Positions 1 through 6,398 of a DNA stretch of 11,175 nt are shown piece after piece. The notes beneath the pieces are model-generated. The model saw nothing but the letters and a program-made list of their open reading frames with translations. It made no database searches and was not told the origin of the DNA. How positions within the stretch are numbered: the first letter of the stretch is position 1; every line of letters starts with the position of its first letter. Source of the DNA: Anaerolineales bacterium UBA3940 (GTDB lineage: Bacteria > Chloroflexota > Anaerolineae > Aggregatilineales > UBA3940); the NCBI GenBank assembly GCA_002385675.1, contig DGDY01000160.1, positions 1 to 11,175 on the forward strand. Reading direction: 5' to 3'. A program made the position numbers and the translations under genes.

Positions 1-19
1 AGATGTGTATAAGAGACAG
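1..19 (+). other. Residual Nextera transposon adapter (sequencing artefact)
   Basis: The first 19 bases read AGATGTGTATAAGAGACAG, which is exactly the Tn5 mosaic-end sequence used in Illumina Nextera libraries. Its place at the very first base, running straight into ordinary GC-rich DNA at base 20, means it is untrimmed library adapter and not genomic DNA. The window therefore begins at a contig end. Confidence 0.97.
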
Positions 20-120
20 GGTGTAGGGCCTACGCCAAACCCCCTTCGTACGGCCCTGTGAGGTTGGGTGGGGGGCCGCCACGACGTTCAGTCGCGGCTA
101 CCTATGTGCAGGCCATCGCG

Positions 121-178
121 TAGGGGCGGGTCTAATGATGCGGTCGATGCGGAGCATCGCGCATCACACCCGCCCCTA
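121..178. repeat. Long palindromic intergenic repeat / hairpin, possible operon end
   Basis: Outer arms TAGGGGCGGGT (121-131) and ACCCGCCCCTA (168-178) are perfect complements. Inside them TGATGCG (136-142) pairs with CGCATCA (160-166), and GATGC (146-150) pairs with GCATC (154-158) around a GGA loop. That gives 23 base pairs with small internal loops. It starts about 30 bases past the moeZ stop, so a transcript leaving the cysteine operon would fold it. There is no T-run, so it is not a classic intrinsic terminator. It resembles dispersed palindromic elements that I recall from Chloroflexota and cyanobacterial genomes. I see no other copy in this window. Confidence 0.7.
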
Positions 179-207
179 CTGTTTCGGCGGGTTGTGCGCG
201 TTGAGGA

Positions 208-1401
208 CTAATACGTTGGCAGGCTCCTGTCGATCTTCTTCGCCCAGGCATTGATGCCGCCCGCAAGGTTCCTCACGCGCTCGAAGCCGTGCTCGCGCAA
301 CAGCATTGTCACGTCGGCGCTGCGCCCTCCGGTGCGGCAGTACACCACGATCTCCCGCGCCGTGTCAAACTCGTTCAGGTGCTCCAGAATCTGATCTTTG
401 GGGATGTGGTGCGTCGCCCCCTTGATGTCTGAGATCTGCCATTCGTGCGGCTCGCGCACGTCCAGCAGGATGAAGTCCTCGTGGCGCGCCAGCTTCTCGT
501 GAAGCTCCTCCACGGTGATCGCCGGGGCAATGGACTCGTTGTCGGTGTGGTACGCGCTGCGGTCATGGCCCGGCATGCCGCAGAACTGCTCGTAGTCGAT
601 CAACTCGGTGACGGTCGGGTTTTCCCCGCAGACCGGGCAGTTGGGGTTCTTGCGCAGCTTGACGAAGTTGAACTCCATGTTGAGCGCGTCGTACAGCATC
701 AGCCGCCCGACGAGCGTCTCCCCGATGCCGAGGATGATCTTGATCGCCTCGGTCGCCTGGATCGCGCCGATGGTGCCCGGCAGCACGCCCAGCACGCCGC
801 CTTCAGCGCAGCTTGGGACGAGGCCCGGCGGCGGCGGCGACGGGAACAGGCAGCGGTAGCACGGCCCTTTCGACGCATCAAACACGCTGGCCTGTCCCTC
901 AAAACGGAAGATGCTGCCGTACACGTTTGGCTTGCCGAGCATCACGCAGGCGTCGTTGACGAGGTAGCGCGTCGGGAAGTTGTCCGTCCCGTCGATCACC
1001 ACATCATATGGCTCGATGATCGCCAGCGCATTGGCCGAGGTCAGCGGCTCGTTGTACGTATCGATACGGATGTACGGGTTAATGTCGAGCAGCGTCTCTT
1101 TGGCGCTCTCCAGCTTGGAGCGCCCGATGTCCTTCGTGCCGTGGATGATCTGGCGCTGCAGGTTGGACTCGTCCACCACGTCATAATCGACGATGCCGAT
1201 GCGCCCCACGCCCGCCGCCGCGAGATACATGCCGAGCGGCGAGCCAAGCCCGCCCGCACCGATGATCAGCACGCTGGCCGCCTTCAGCTTGCGCTGGCCC
1301 GCCATGCCGACCTCCGGCATGATTAGGTGGCGGCTGTAACGCCGGATCTCCTCGTGACTGAGCTCTACCGCCTCCGGGGCGATGTGATCTTGTATGGCCA
1401 T
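208..1401 (-). CDS. moeZ: MoeZ-type sulfur-carrier adenylyltransferase with C-terminal rhodanese domain
   Basis: A 397-residue fusion of a ThiF/MoeB E1-like domain (about 20-270) and a rhodanese domain (about 295-392). The nucleotide loop is GAGGLGSP (48-55), DGTDN (137-141) is the conserved acidic motif, and C181/C184 with C255/C258 form the structural zinc site. The rhodanese active loop is CRTGGRS, with the persulfide-forming cysteine at 355. Such proteins adenylate the C-terminal glycine of a ubiquitin-like sulfur carrier and then sulfurate it to a thiocarboxylate. The length is close to that of mycobacterial MoeZ. It is the last gene of an operon that also holds the carrier (cysO), so CysO is the likely client, though MoaD could be served too. 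An AGAGGT ribosome site precedes the ATG, and 121 bases separate it from the thioredoxin gene. MoeB is an alternative label, but the rhodanese fusion favours MoeZ. Confidence 0.93.
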   Translation of the reverse strand: MAIQDHIAPEAVELSHEEIRRYSRHLIMPEVGMAGQRKLKAASVLIIGAGGLGSPLGMYLAAAGVGRIGIVDYDVVDESNLQRQIIHGTKDIGRSKLESAKETLLDINPYIRIDTYNEPLTSANALAIIEPYDVVIDGTDNFPTRYLVNDACVMLGKPNVYGSIFRFEGQASVFDASKGPCYRCLFPSPPPPGLVPSCAEGGVLGVLPGTIGAIQATEAIKIILGIGETLVGRLMLYDALNMEFNFVKLRKNPNCPVCGENPTVTELIDYEQFCGMPGHDRSAYHTDNESIAPAITVEELHEKLARHEDFILLDVREPHEWQISDIKGATHHIPKDQILEHLNEFDTAREIVVYCRTGGRSADVTMLLREHGFERVRNLAGGINAWAKKIDRSLPTY

Positions 1402-1429
1402 ACAGGTATACCTCTAAACGACTAGTCGT
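1391..1429. promoter_or_regulatory. Three consecutive perfect palindromes over the moeZ start
   Basis: TGTATGGCCATACA (1391-1404) is a perfect 14-base palindrome containing the moeZ start codon. AGGTATACCT (1404-1413) is a perfect 10-base palindrome covering the ribosome-binding site. ACGACTAGTCGT (1418-1429) is a perfect 12-base palindrome just upstream. In RNA they could make small hairpins over the ribosome site; in DNA they could bind a dimeric regulator. No known operator is recognised and a functional role is inference. The surrounding gap (1402-1522) shows no strong promoter. Confidence 0.35.
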
Positions 1430-1522
1430 ATCGTTTTATTAACACAATCCCGCCGTTTTGTCGACCTGAGTGACCCCACTTCCCCCGGCCTGACGGCGGC
1501 GCCCGGCTTGCTCACCCTGTCG

Positions 1523-1936
1523 TCACCCCAGCCGCTCGATCTGCTCGCGGAGCCGGTCGGCGTGAACCACGCCGTGATTCACGTGGCGTGGCTGGCCGCT
1601 GGCGTCCACGATGAACGTCGTCGGCACGCTGAGCACCCCCCAGCTATCGGCGAGGTCGGGCCGCTCCAGCGCATTGACGGCCAGTACCTGCACGCCCTCC
1701 GGCCCGAGCGCTGCCTGCAGCTCGTCAAGCGCGGGCTGCTGCACGAGGCGGCAGGGCGCGCACGTCTCTGACCAGAAGTACACGACCGCCGGGATGCCGG
1801 GGCGCAGTGCCGCGAGCAGTTCGTCGCTCTGATCGTCGCGCCGGCCAACCCACCCGACCTGGAACCGGGTGCCCAGCGCGAACGCGCCGAAGGCCACGCC
1901 GATCAGCGCGGCGGCGATAAGCACTCTCTCGATCAT
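1523..1936 (-). CDS. Membrane-anchored thioredoxin-fold protein (CAPC active site)
   Basis: A 137-residue protein with an N-terminal hydrophobic segment (about 4-22, signal anchor) followed by a thioredoxin domain. The active site is C59-A-P-C62 within the YFWSETCAPC context, and the cis-proline loop is SVPT with P105. The CAPC redox pair and the anchor suggest an outward-facing thiol-disulfide or persulfide-handling protein on the membrane. Its ATG overlaps the stop of the DUF4395 gene in an ATGA arrangement, so the two are translationally coupled and probably act together. It sits between cysO and moeZ in a cysteine operon, which points to sulfur or thiol transfer for that route. The exact substrate cannot be read from the sequence. 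Confidence 0.85.
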   Translation of the reverse strand: MIERVLIAAALIGVAFGAFALGTRFQVGWVGRRDDQSDELLAALRPGIPAVVYFWSETCAPCRLVQQPALDELQAALGPEGVQVLAVNALERPDLADSWGVLSVPTTFIVDASGQPRHVNHGVVHADRLREQIERLG

Positions 1937-2409
1937 CCCTGCACCTGCCGCTTCCGTTCAATGGGGCTCTGCGTGAAGCCGGGTACGCCCAGCCGGTTCA
2001 GCCGGTAGTACACAAAGCACCCGGCGCAGAAGCCCACGAACAGGTTAAGCGCCGCCAGCCCGATCACCAGCCAGGCGAGCGCCCAGCCCGCCACTGGAAC
2101 CCCCGCCGCCAGCAGCACCGCCCCGATCAGCACGAACGTACCGCCCAGCCCCTGCGCGAAGCGGTGCGGCTCCGGGTTGTCGGGGATGACGTCGGGCTTC
2201 ACCAGCCCGGTGGGCCGCAGGACGTGCCGGTAGATGCGCTGGAACAGCGCCGCGCCGGGCCAGGCTGTGCCGACCAGCATCACGGCAGCGACGAACGCCA
2301 CGAGCGGCCAGGCGTCCAGCACGAATGCCAGGATCAGCAGGCCGATGATGAACGCCTGGTTCGTGCGCAGTGCGGAATGGTCTACAGTTGTGTTTCGCTC
2401 TCGTGTCAT
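1933..2409 (-). CDS. DUF4395 family membrane protein
   Basis: A 158-residue protein with about four hydrophobic segments (roughly 18-34, 36-54, 89-106 and 108-127) that I recognise as DUF4395. The last helix ends in F-C128-A-G-C131-F, a CxxC pair at the membrane edge, next to a thioredoxin gene. The N-terminal NQAF motif (17-20) fits the family. The ATG is preceded by AGAGG at good spacing and starts 47 bases after cysO. The 3' end overlaps the thioredoxin start by four bases. The family's function is unknown to me. The pairing suggests a redox couple passing electrons or sulfur across the membrane, which is inference from the CxxC motif and gene order. Confidence 0.85.
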   Translation of the reverse strand: MTRERNTTVDHSALRTNQAFIIGLLILAFVLDAWPLVAFVAAVMLVGTAWPGAALFQRIYRHVLRPTGLVKPDVIPDNPEPHRFAQGLGGTFVLIGAVLLAAGVPVAGWALAWLVIGLAALNLFVGFCAGCFVYYRLNRLGVPGFTQSPIERKRQVQG

Positions 2410-2456
2410 GATGAACCTCTCCCGGTTGCTGCCGGGCTATCAATCTGCTTTCAGGG

Positions 2457-2726
2457 TTAGCCCCCGGCAATGGACGGGATGATCAGAAGCTGTGTGTTTT
2501 CCGTTACCGGGGTGTGCGGCCCGTCCAGGTGGCGGATGTCCTCCTCGCCGACGAACACGTTGACGAACGAGCGCAGTTGCCCGCCGTTAAACAGGTGCCG
2601 CTCAAGCTCGGGATACTGGCGGGTCAGGTCGGCAAGCGCCTCGCCGACCGTCCGCCCGCTGACAGTCACGTGCTCCTGCCCGCCGGTGTACGGACGGAGC
2701 GGGGTTGGGATGCGGATCCTGGCCAT
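2457..2726 (-). CDS. cysO: CysO-type sulfur-carrier protein (MoaD/ThiS fold)
   Basis: An 89-residue ubiquitin-like protein ending exactly in Gly-Gly (IAGG), the tail that MoeZ adenylates and converts to a thiocarboxylate. The N-terminal IPTPLRPYTGGQ (5-16), the central RSFVNVFVGEEDIR and the C-terminal PSIAGG closely match mycobacterial CysO as I recall it, and more closely than generic MoaD. CysO delivers sulfur to CysM. Its ATG overlaps the frame-corrected mec stop in a TGATG arrangement, and cysM lies just beyond mec, which supports cysteine synthesis over molybdopterin synthesis. No MoaE partner is present in the window. Confidence 0.92.
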   Translation of the reverse strand: MARIRIPTPLRPYTGGQEHVTVSGRTVGEALADLTRQYPELERHLFNGGQLRSFVNVFVGEEDIRHLDGPHTPVTENTQLLIIPSIAGG

Positions 2727-3165
2727 CAGACTGTGTCCTCCTCCTGCGAGATGGTCAGAGCGTCTTCGTCGAAGCCGGAGCGGTCTTCGCGGAGCCGCCA
2801 GGCGTGTGTAGCCCCGGCCCGCCCCGGACGGATGTGATCAGGTAGCTGAAGTGCGGCAGGGCGTGCTCGCGGTCGAACTCGCTGGGCTGTGCCGGGTGGT
2901 CGGGGTGCGAGTGGAACACCCCGACAAGCGACAGCCCTCTCGCCGCCGCCTCAAGCTCGGCCCGCAGATAGTCCTGCGGCGCAAGCTCGTAGCGGTTGTG
3001 CTGTGCGCTCGCCTCGCGCCGGTTTTCAAGCGGCAGCACGGCGCTGATCGTCACCGTATCGCCTGCCGCGTGCCCCAGCAGGAAGCCCGCCCCCTCGTTC
3101 GGGTAGCTGCGCTCGCCGTGCTGCTCGACGCGGGCAAGGTGCTCGCGGCTGAGTACGATCTGCAC
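2726..3165 (-). CDS. mec: Mec-type JAMM/M67 metallopeptidase, frame broken near the 3' end
   Basis: A zinc isopeptidase expected to cleave cysteine from the CysO-cysteine adduct. The JAMM set is complete: E24 in PNEGAG, then H85-S-H87-P, seven residues, S95 and D98. The start is GTG, with GGAGGAGGG lying across the end of cysM, three bases away. As sequenced, the frame ends at 2755 (136 residues) in an atypical tail, TPGGSAKTAPASTKTL. Adding one G to the four-G run (plus-strand C run at 2812-2815) restores GATHAWRLREDRSGFDEDAL and onwards, the usual family C-terminus. This gives 146 residues and a stop at 2726-2728 overlapping the cysO ATG as TGATG. The coordinates given are the corrected gene. 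An assembly or sequencing error in a G/C-rich run is most likely. All active-site residues lie before the break. Confidence 0.88.
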
Positions 3166-3168
3166 GGC

Positions 3169-4146
3169 TCAGCCCTCCTCCGCCCAGAACGGCTCGCTGA
3201 GGTACTTGGAGGCGCTGTCGGGGAAGAGCGTCACGACGACGCCTTCGGTGAGCGTGCTGGCGACGCGCAGCGCGGCGACCATCGCCGCCCCTGCCGACAC
3301 GCCGACGAGCAGGCCCTCCTCGCGGGCCAGGCGGCGGCACATCTCGTGCGCCTCCTCGGTTGTGACCGGCTCGGTGGCGTCGGGCAGGCCGGGGTCATAG
3401 ATGCCGGGCACGATGGCGGTTTCCATGTGCTTCAGCCCCTCCAGCCCGTGAAAGGCCGCGTCGGGCTGCACGGCGACGAGCCGCACGTCCGGGTTGTACT
3501 CGCGGAGCCGCCGCCCCGTGCCCATCAGCGTGCCGCTCGTGCCCAGCCCGGCGACGAAGTGCGTCACACGCCCTCCGGTCTGCTCCCACACTTCGACGCC
3601 CGTCGTCTCGTAGTGAGCGCGCCAGTTGTCGGGGTTGTTGTACTGGTCGGCGAAGAAGTACGCGTCGGGGTTGCGCTCGTATAGTTCGCGCACCAGCCGG
3701 ATCGCGCCGTCAACGCCCTCCGCCGGGTCGCTGAGTGTCAGGTCAACCCGGTAGGCGCGCAGGATGGCGAGGCGCTCCGGGCTGGCGTTCGCCGGGACGA
3801 CGAGCTTGACGCGGTGCCCCCGCGCCGCGCCGATCATCGCGTAGGCGATGCCCATGTTGCCCGAGGTGCTGTCGAGCAATGTGACGCCGGGGCGCAGTTC
3901 GCCGCGCGCCTCCGCGCCGAGGATGATGCTCAACGCCGGGCGGTCCTTCACCGAACCGCCGGGGTTGGCCCACTCCGCCTTGGCGAGCACCTCGACGCCT
4001 TCAGGCAGGTGCGCGGTGATGCGCCGGAAGGCCAGCAGCGGGGTATTGCCGATAAGCTCCTCGACGGCTGCCCCCGCGTGCGCCTGCGCGGTACGTCGTT
4101 CTATATTGATCCGCTCTTCTGCGGTGGATTGAATATGGTTTCGCAT
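3169..4146 (-). CDS. cysM: CysM-type PLP-dependent cysteine synthase using CysO thiocarboxylate
   Basis: A 325-residue fold-type II PLP enzyme. The PLP lysine is K67 in NPGGSVKDRP, the substrate loop is STSGN (93-97), the phosphate cradle is GLGTSGT (200-206), and S311 of FPDSASKYLS lies near the pyridine nitrogen. An extra 25-30 residues precede the conserved VEELIGNTPLL. In the M. tuberculosis pathway CysM takes O-phosphoserine and CysO-thiocarboxylate. By my alignment from memory, the phosphate-recognising R220 of that enzyme corresponds to K239 here (GLKHM), which keeps a positive charge and favours O-phosphoserine over O-acetylserine. It is the first gene of the operon. ATG is preceded by GGGCGGGAG. 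The stop is three bases before the mec GTG. Confidence 0.92.
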   Translation of the reverse strand: MRNHIQSTAEERINIERRTAQAHAGAAVEELIGNTPLLAFRRITAHLPEGVEVLAKAEWANPGGSVKDRPALSIILGAEARGELRPGVTLLDSTSGNMGIAYAMIGAARGHRVKLVVPANASPERLAILRAYRVDLTLSDPAEGVDGAIRLVRELYERNPDAYFFADQYNNPDNWRAHYETTGVEVWEQTGGRVTHFVAGLGTSGTLMGTGRRLREYNPDVRLVAVQPDAAFHGLEGLKHMETAIVPGIYDPGLPDATEPVTTEEAHEMCRRLAREEGLLVGVSAGAAMVAALRVASTLTEGVVVTLFPDSASKYLSEPFWAEEG

Positions 4147-4515
4147 GATCTCCCGCCCTTGCCGCGCCGGTTCGTGCCGTGTGTGCGGCTTGACTGGTTT
4201 GTCATCGCAATCGTGATCAGTTCAGTGGTCGCCGGGGTGCGGCGAGGCGAGAGGCCACAAACAGGGTCAACGACAGATTGGGGTGTTCTGCATGCCCGGC
4301 AGAGCCGGGGAGCACAGCAGGGCAGACCTCGCGTCGCCACGGCCACAGACCACAGCCGGCTGTGGCGGGGACGGTGTTACCCTGCGGGAGGGGCAGCTAG
4401 AGGGTTGGAGCTACCTGTGCCCGGCGAGGGTAACCGCGCCCCCGCCCCGGACAGGTGCAGGTGTTGGTCATGAACATGGGTGAGACAATATCCATCATCA
4501 AATTCTACATTATTG
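4147..4515 (-). promoter_or_regulatory. Long structured 5' leader of the cysteine operon (candidate RNA regulator)
   Basis: About 370 bases lie between the predicted start of transcription and cysM, with no convincing gene. The stretch is rich in inverted repeats: GGGTAAC with GTTACCC about 50 bases apart around 4375-4433, CCACAGCCGGCTGTGG (a perfect 16-base palindrome, 4350-4365), and CCCGGC/GCCGGG around AGA (4295-4309). An arm pair GGGC/GCCC with AGCT/AGCT nests inside the GTTACCC arms. No known riboswitch class fits convincingly. A GTG-started reading frame (4346 down to 4101) has five Cys codons in its first 30 and overlaps the cysM start in another frame. It could be a Cys-sensing leader peptide, but it lacks a ribosome site. 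Confidence 0.4.
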
Positions 4516-4521
4516 ATGGTA

Positions 4522-4550
4522 ATTATAGCTATCGCATCGGGGCGCGTCAA
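4522..4550 (-). promoter_or_regulatory. Sigma70-like promoter for the cysteine operon
   Basis: Read on the minus strand, TTGACG (4550-4545) is followed after exactly 17 bases by a perfect TATAAT (4527-4522), so transcription would start near 4515. It sits in the one AT-rich patch upstream of cysM and points at that gene. It is a close match to consensus with ideal spacing. Confidence 0.65.
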
Positions 4551-4654
4551 CGGGGGAAGACAATAGTTGCGCATTTTGGGGCCGTTGCTTCCCCTTTCCG
4601 GGAATTACGAATGGCCAGTACCCACATGCAATGGGGAAAATACCTGATATTGTA

Positions 4655-4694
4655 GGGGAATCATTCCCCAAAATAAGCAAGTTAGTTGTATAAT
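4655..4694 (+). promoter_or_regulatory. GGGGAAT palindrome beside a TATAAT box (candidate operator/promoter)
   Basis: GGGGAAT-C-ATTCCCC (4655-4669) is a perfect palindrome with one central base. It ends 19 bases before TATAAT (4689-4694), overlapping the place where a -35 box should be, and no good -35 is visible. On the minus strand TACAAT abuts the same palindrome. Further GGGGAA or TTCCCC half-sites lie at 4553, 4589 and 4633. Together they look like a regulator-controlled promoter, possibly divergent. The plus-strand target would be the FecR gene, after a leader of about 430 bases. Confidence 0.4.
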
Positions 4695-5135
4695 GGGTCA
4701 GGAGGTTGTGCAATGGGCGGGCGGCGGAGCCTCAGTTGGCATCCGCGCGAAAAAAGGTAAGATTATAAGAGCCAGCGCCATGCGCTTAACTTCACAGCAG
4801 TTGAGGCGCGAACACCCTGGCATCACCTTTTCATCCCACGCCCATTACCCTCCTGCCGATCAACTGCTGTCGTCGATCTTTCGCCTTGACTATCCTCTAA
4901 TAGTGAAAGGAGACGCCAAACACCCATCGGACAGGACTCGCACCTGGCGGCGGGGCGGGCCCTGGAGCGCCGCATCTCGAACGCAAGAGCCGCGGTCGAT
5001 TGGACATGCTTGCAGGGAGTGAGCATGACAGCCGCGAGCCGAGCCGGGCGTTATTCCCATCATTAACCGGCAGGCGCGTGGGACTGGAACGGGGATATGA
5101 GAGCAATTACCGGATGGGCAGGAAGGCGGATCAGC
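4695..5135 (+). other. Gene-free stretch before the FecR gene
   Basis: An open frame from 4693 to 5022 on the plus strand has an odd composition, no ribosome site and no recognisable motif, so I do not call it a gene. Only minor structures are visible: a GCGCTTAAC/GTTGAGGCGC imperfect inverted repeat near 4780-4812 and an ACTAT/ATAGT pair near 4890-4905. I see no RNA gene. It may be a long untranslated leader of the FecR gene. Confidence 0.4.
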
Positions 5136-6371
5136 ATGTTCAGACATAAATACTGGGTGCTGGGAGGTGCTTCCGCCATTTTACTGTTCCTGGGCGCATT
5201 TATTTTCACCAGCCCAACCGTTGCCGAGGCAACGCTCGTCGTCTCGGAGGGAGAAGTCGTCGTTGAGCACGGGACGACGCGCCTGTTCGTCGTGCCTACT
5301 CGCGAGCAGCGGACGGTGACGGCAGGTGAGACCCTCGCGCTGAAAGCAGGCGACACCGTCCAGCTCCATCCGGGCGCGACTGCCCAACTGCGGCTGCTCA
5401 ACGGCAGCACCGTCGATTTATCTGAAGGGGCCTTATTACACATTACCGAGCTTGTCAACACGCGGGAAACCTTCCGCGTGCGCCTGTACCTGTTCGCCGG
5501 GCGCACCGTCAACCGCATTGAGCACCTGCTTGACGTAGACGACGCGTTTGTGATCAGCACGCCGTCCTCGACGACCTCCGTGCGCGGCACCGTGTTCGCC
5601 GTCGAAGTGCTGTCCGAGGACAGCACCGTGGTCACGGTTGACGAGGGTAGCGTGTTCGTCTCGACCGAGGACGCAGGCGTCGAAGTGCCCGCCGGTTTCA
5701 AGCTGCGGGTCGAGGTCGGCCAGCCGCTTGGCCTGCCGGAGCCCAAGCCTGCGTGGGAGCCGCCGCTCATGGCCGAGGTGGACAGCCGCGTCAGCGCGCC
5801 TGTGCTGAACACAGTCTCGCCCTGTGAGGCGGACCCCGCCGCCTGTGTGACACCGGCAGCCGATCAGCCGCCCGCCGATCAGCCCGCGCCGGTTGCGGAA
5901 CAGCCGCAGCCAGCCCGCCAGCAGTCGCAGCGTCCCGCGCCGGTTCTGGCTGCTGCTCAGCCGACCGTGCGGCCAACCGCGACGCTCCCGCCGACGGCGA
6001 CGCCCAAGCCAACGCTGACGCCGACGCTCCCGCCGACCAATACGTCGGTGCCGACCGCCACGCCGACCAGCGTGCCGACGGTTGCGCCGACGGCCACACA
6101 GCCACCACCGACTGATCCACCGCCGCCACCGCCGACGGACCCGCCCACGCCGGAGGAGCCGACTCCCACGGCGACGAACAAGCCGAGCGCCAACGTGACG
6201 GAGCCGCCGGCGACAACAACGCCGGAGCCTGAGCCTACCAGCGGCGGTATCGGCGGGAACTGCATCGGCGGGGATTGTGACGACGCCGGGACGCCGGAAC
6301 TGCCCACCCCCGTCTGTGGGGGACCGGCTGGTGGCGACAATCCGCACTGCCCCCCGCCTGGGGAGCCGTAA
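5136..6371 (+). CDS. Membrane-anchored FecR-domain protein with Pro/Thr-rich tail
   Basis: A 411-residue protein from the chosen ATG, which has AGGAAGG nine bases upstream. An in-frame ATG at 5097 (424 residues) has a poorer ribosome site. A positively charged start (MFRHKYW) and a hydrophobic stretch (about 7-26) form a signal anchor. A FecR domain follows (about 75-195) with the hallmark TPSSTTSVRGTVFAVEV (142-158). After about 215 comes a low-complexity Pro/Thr/Ala region, then a Gly/Cys tail with C376, C381, C394 and C405. Classical FecR proteins pass outer-membrane signals to a sigma factor, but no sigma or TonB gene is present here. In such stand-alone proteins the domain is thought to act outside the membrane. 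The tail probably spans or binds the cell wall. A terminator follows 28 bases downstream. Confidence 0.85.
   Translation: MFRHKYWVLGGASAILLFLGAFIFTSPTVAEATLVVSEGEVVVEHGTTRLFVVPTREQRTVTAGETLALKAGDTVQLHPGATAQLRLLNGSTVDLSEGALLHITELVNTRETFRVRLYLFAGRTVNRIEHLLDVDDAFVISTPSSTTSVRGTVFAVEVLSEDSTVVTVDEGSVFVSTEDAGVEVPAGFKLRVEVGQPLGLPEPKPAWEPPLMAEVDSRVSAPVLNTVSPCEADPAACVTPAADQPPADQPAPVAEQPQPARQQSQRPAPVLAAAQPTVRPTATLPPTATPKPTLTPTLPPTNTSVPTATPTSVPTVAPTATQPPPTDPPPPPPTDPPTPEEPTPTATNKPSANVTEPPATTTPEPEPTSGGIGGNCIGGDCDDAGTPELPTPVCGGPAGGDNPHCPPPGEP
5961..6176 (+). repeat. Low-complexity CCGACG-rich tract coding the Pro/Thr tail
   Basis: About 70 codons, mostly Pro, Thr, Ala and Val, with many CCGACG units. CGACGCTCCCGCCGAC occurs at 5980-5995 and again at 6022-6037, in phase and 42 bases apart, which points to internal duplication. 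The tract includes a run of six prolines. Its length is likely to vary between strains and is easily misassembled. Confidence 0.75.
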
Positions 6372-6398
6372 GACCTGCGCCATATCGCATGAATAGAA

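Noticed and set aside
445..1326. Long plus-strand open frame opposite moeZ
   Set aside because: Arg/Val/His-rich translation with no family motif. It is the antisense shadow of a well-supported gene in GC-rich DNA.
2851..3684. 277-codon plus-strand frame opposite mec and cysM
   Set aside because: It covers two genes with clear active sites on the other strand, and its own translation has no recognisable domain.
4321..4440. Resemblance of the minus-strand leader to a cobalamin riboswitch (GCTGCCCC, CCCGCA, GAGGTCTGCC)
   Set aside because: The GGUG-AA-CC core segment is missing and the B12-box match is only about 10 of 15, with no cobalamin gene nearby.
4420..4440. GAGGGTAACCGCG as a T-box motif on the plus strand
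   Set aside because: It lacks the conserved UGG-ACC core and no downstream gene fits. It is better explained as one arm of the GTTACCC/GGGTAAC inverted repeat.
4693..5022. 109-codon plus-strand frame in the intergenic region
   Set aside because: Its start lies inside the TATAAT box. It has no proper ribosome site, no hydrophobic or domain pattern and an irregular composition.
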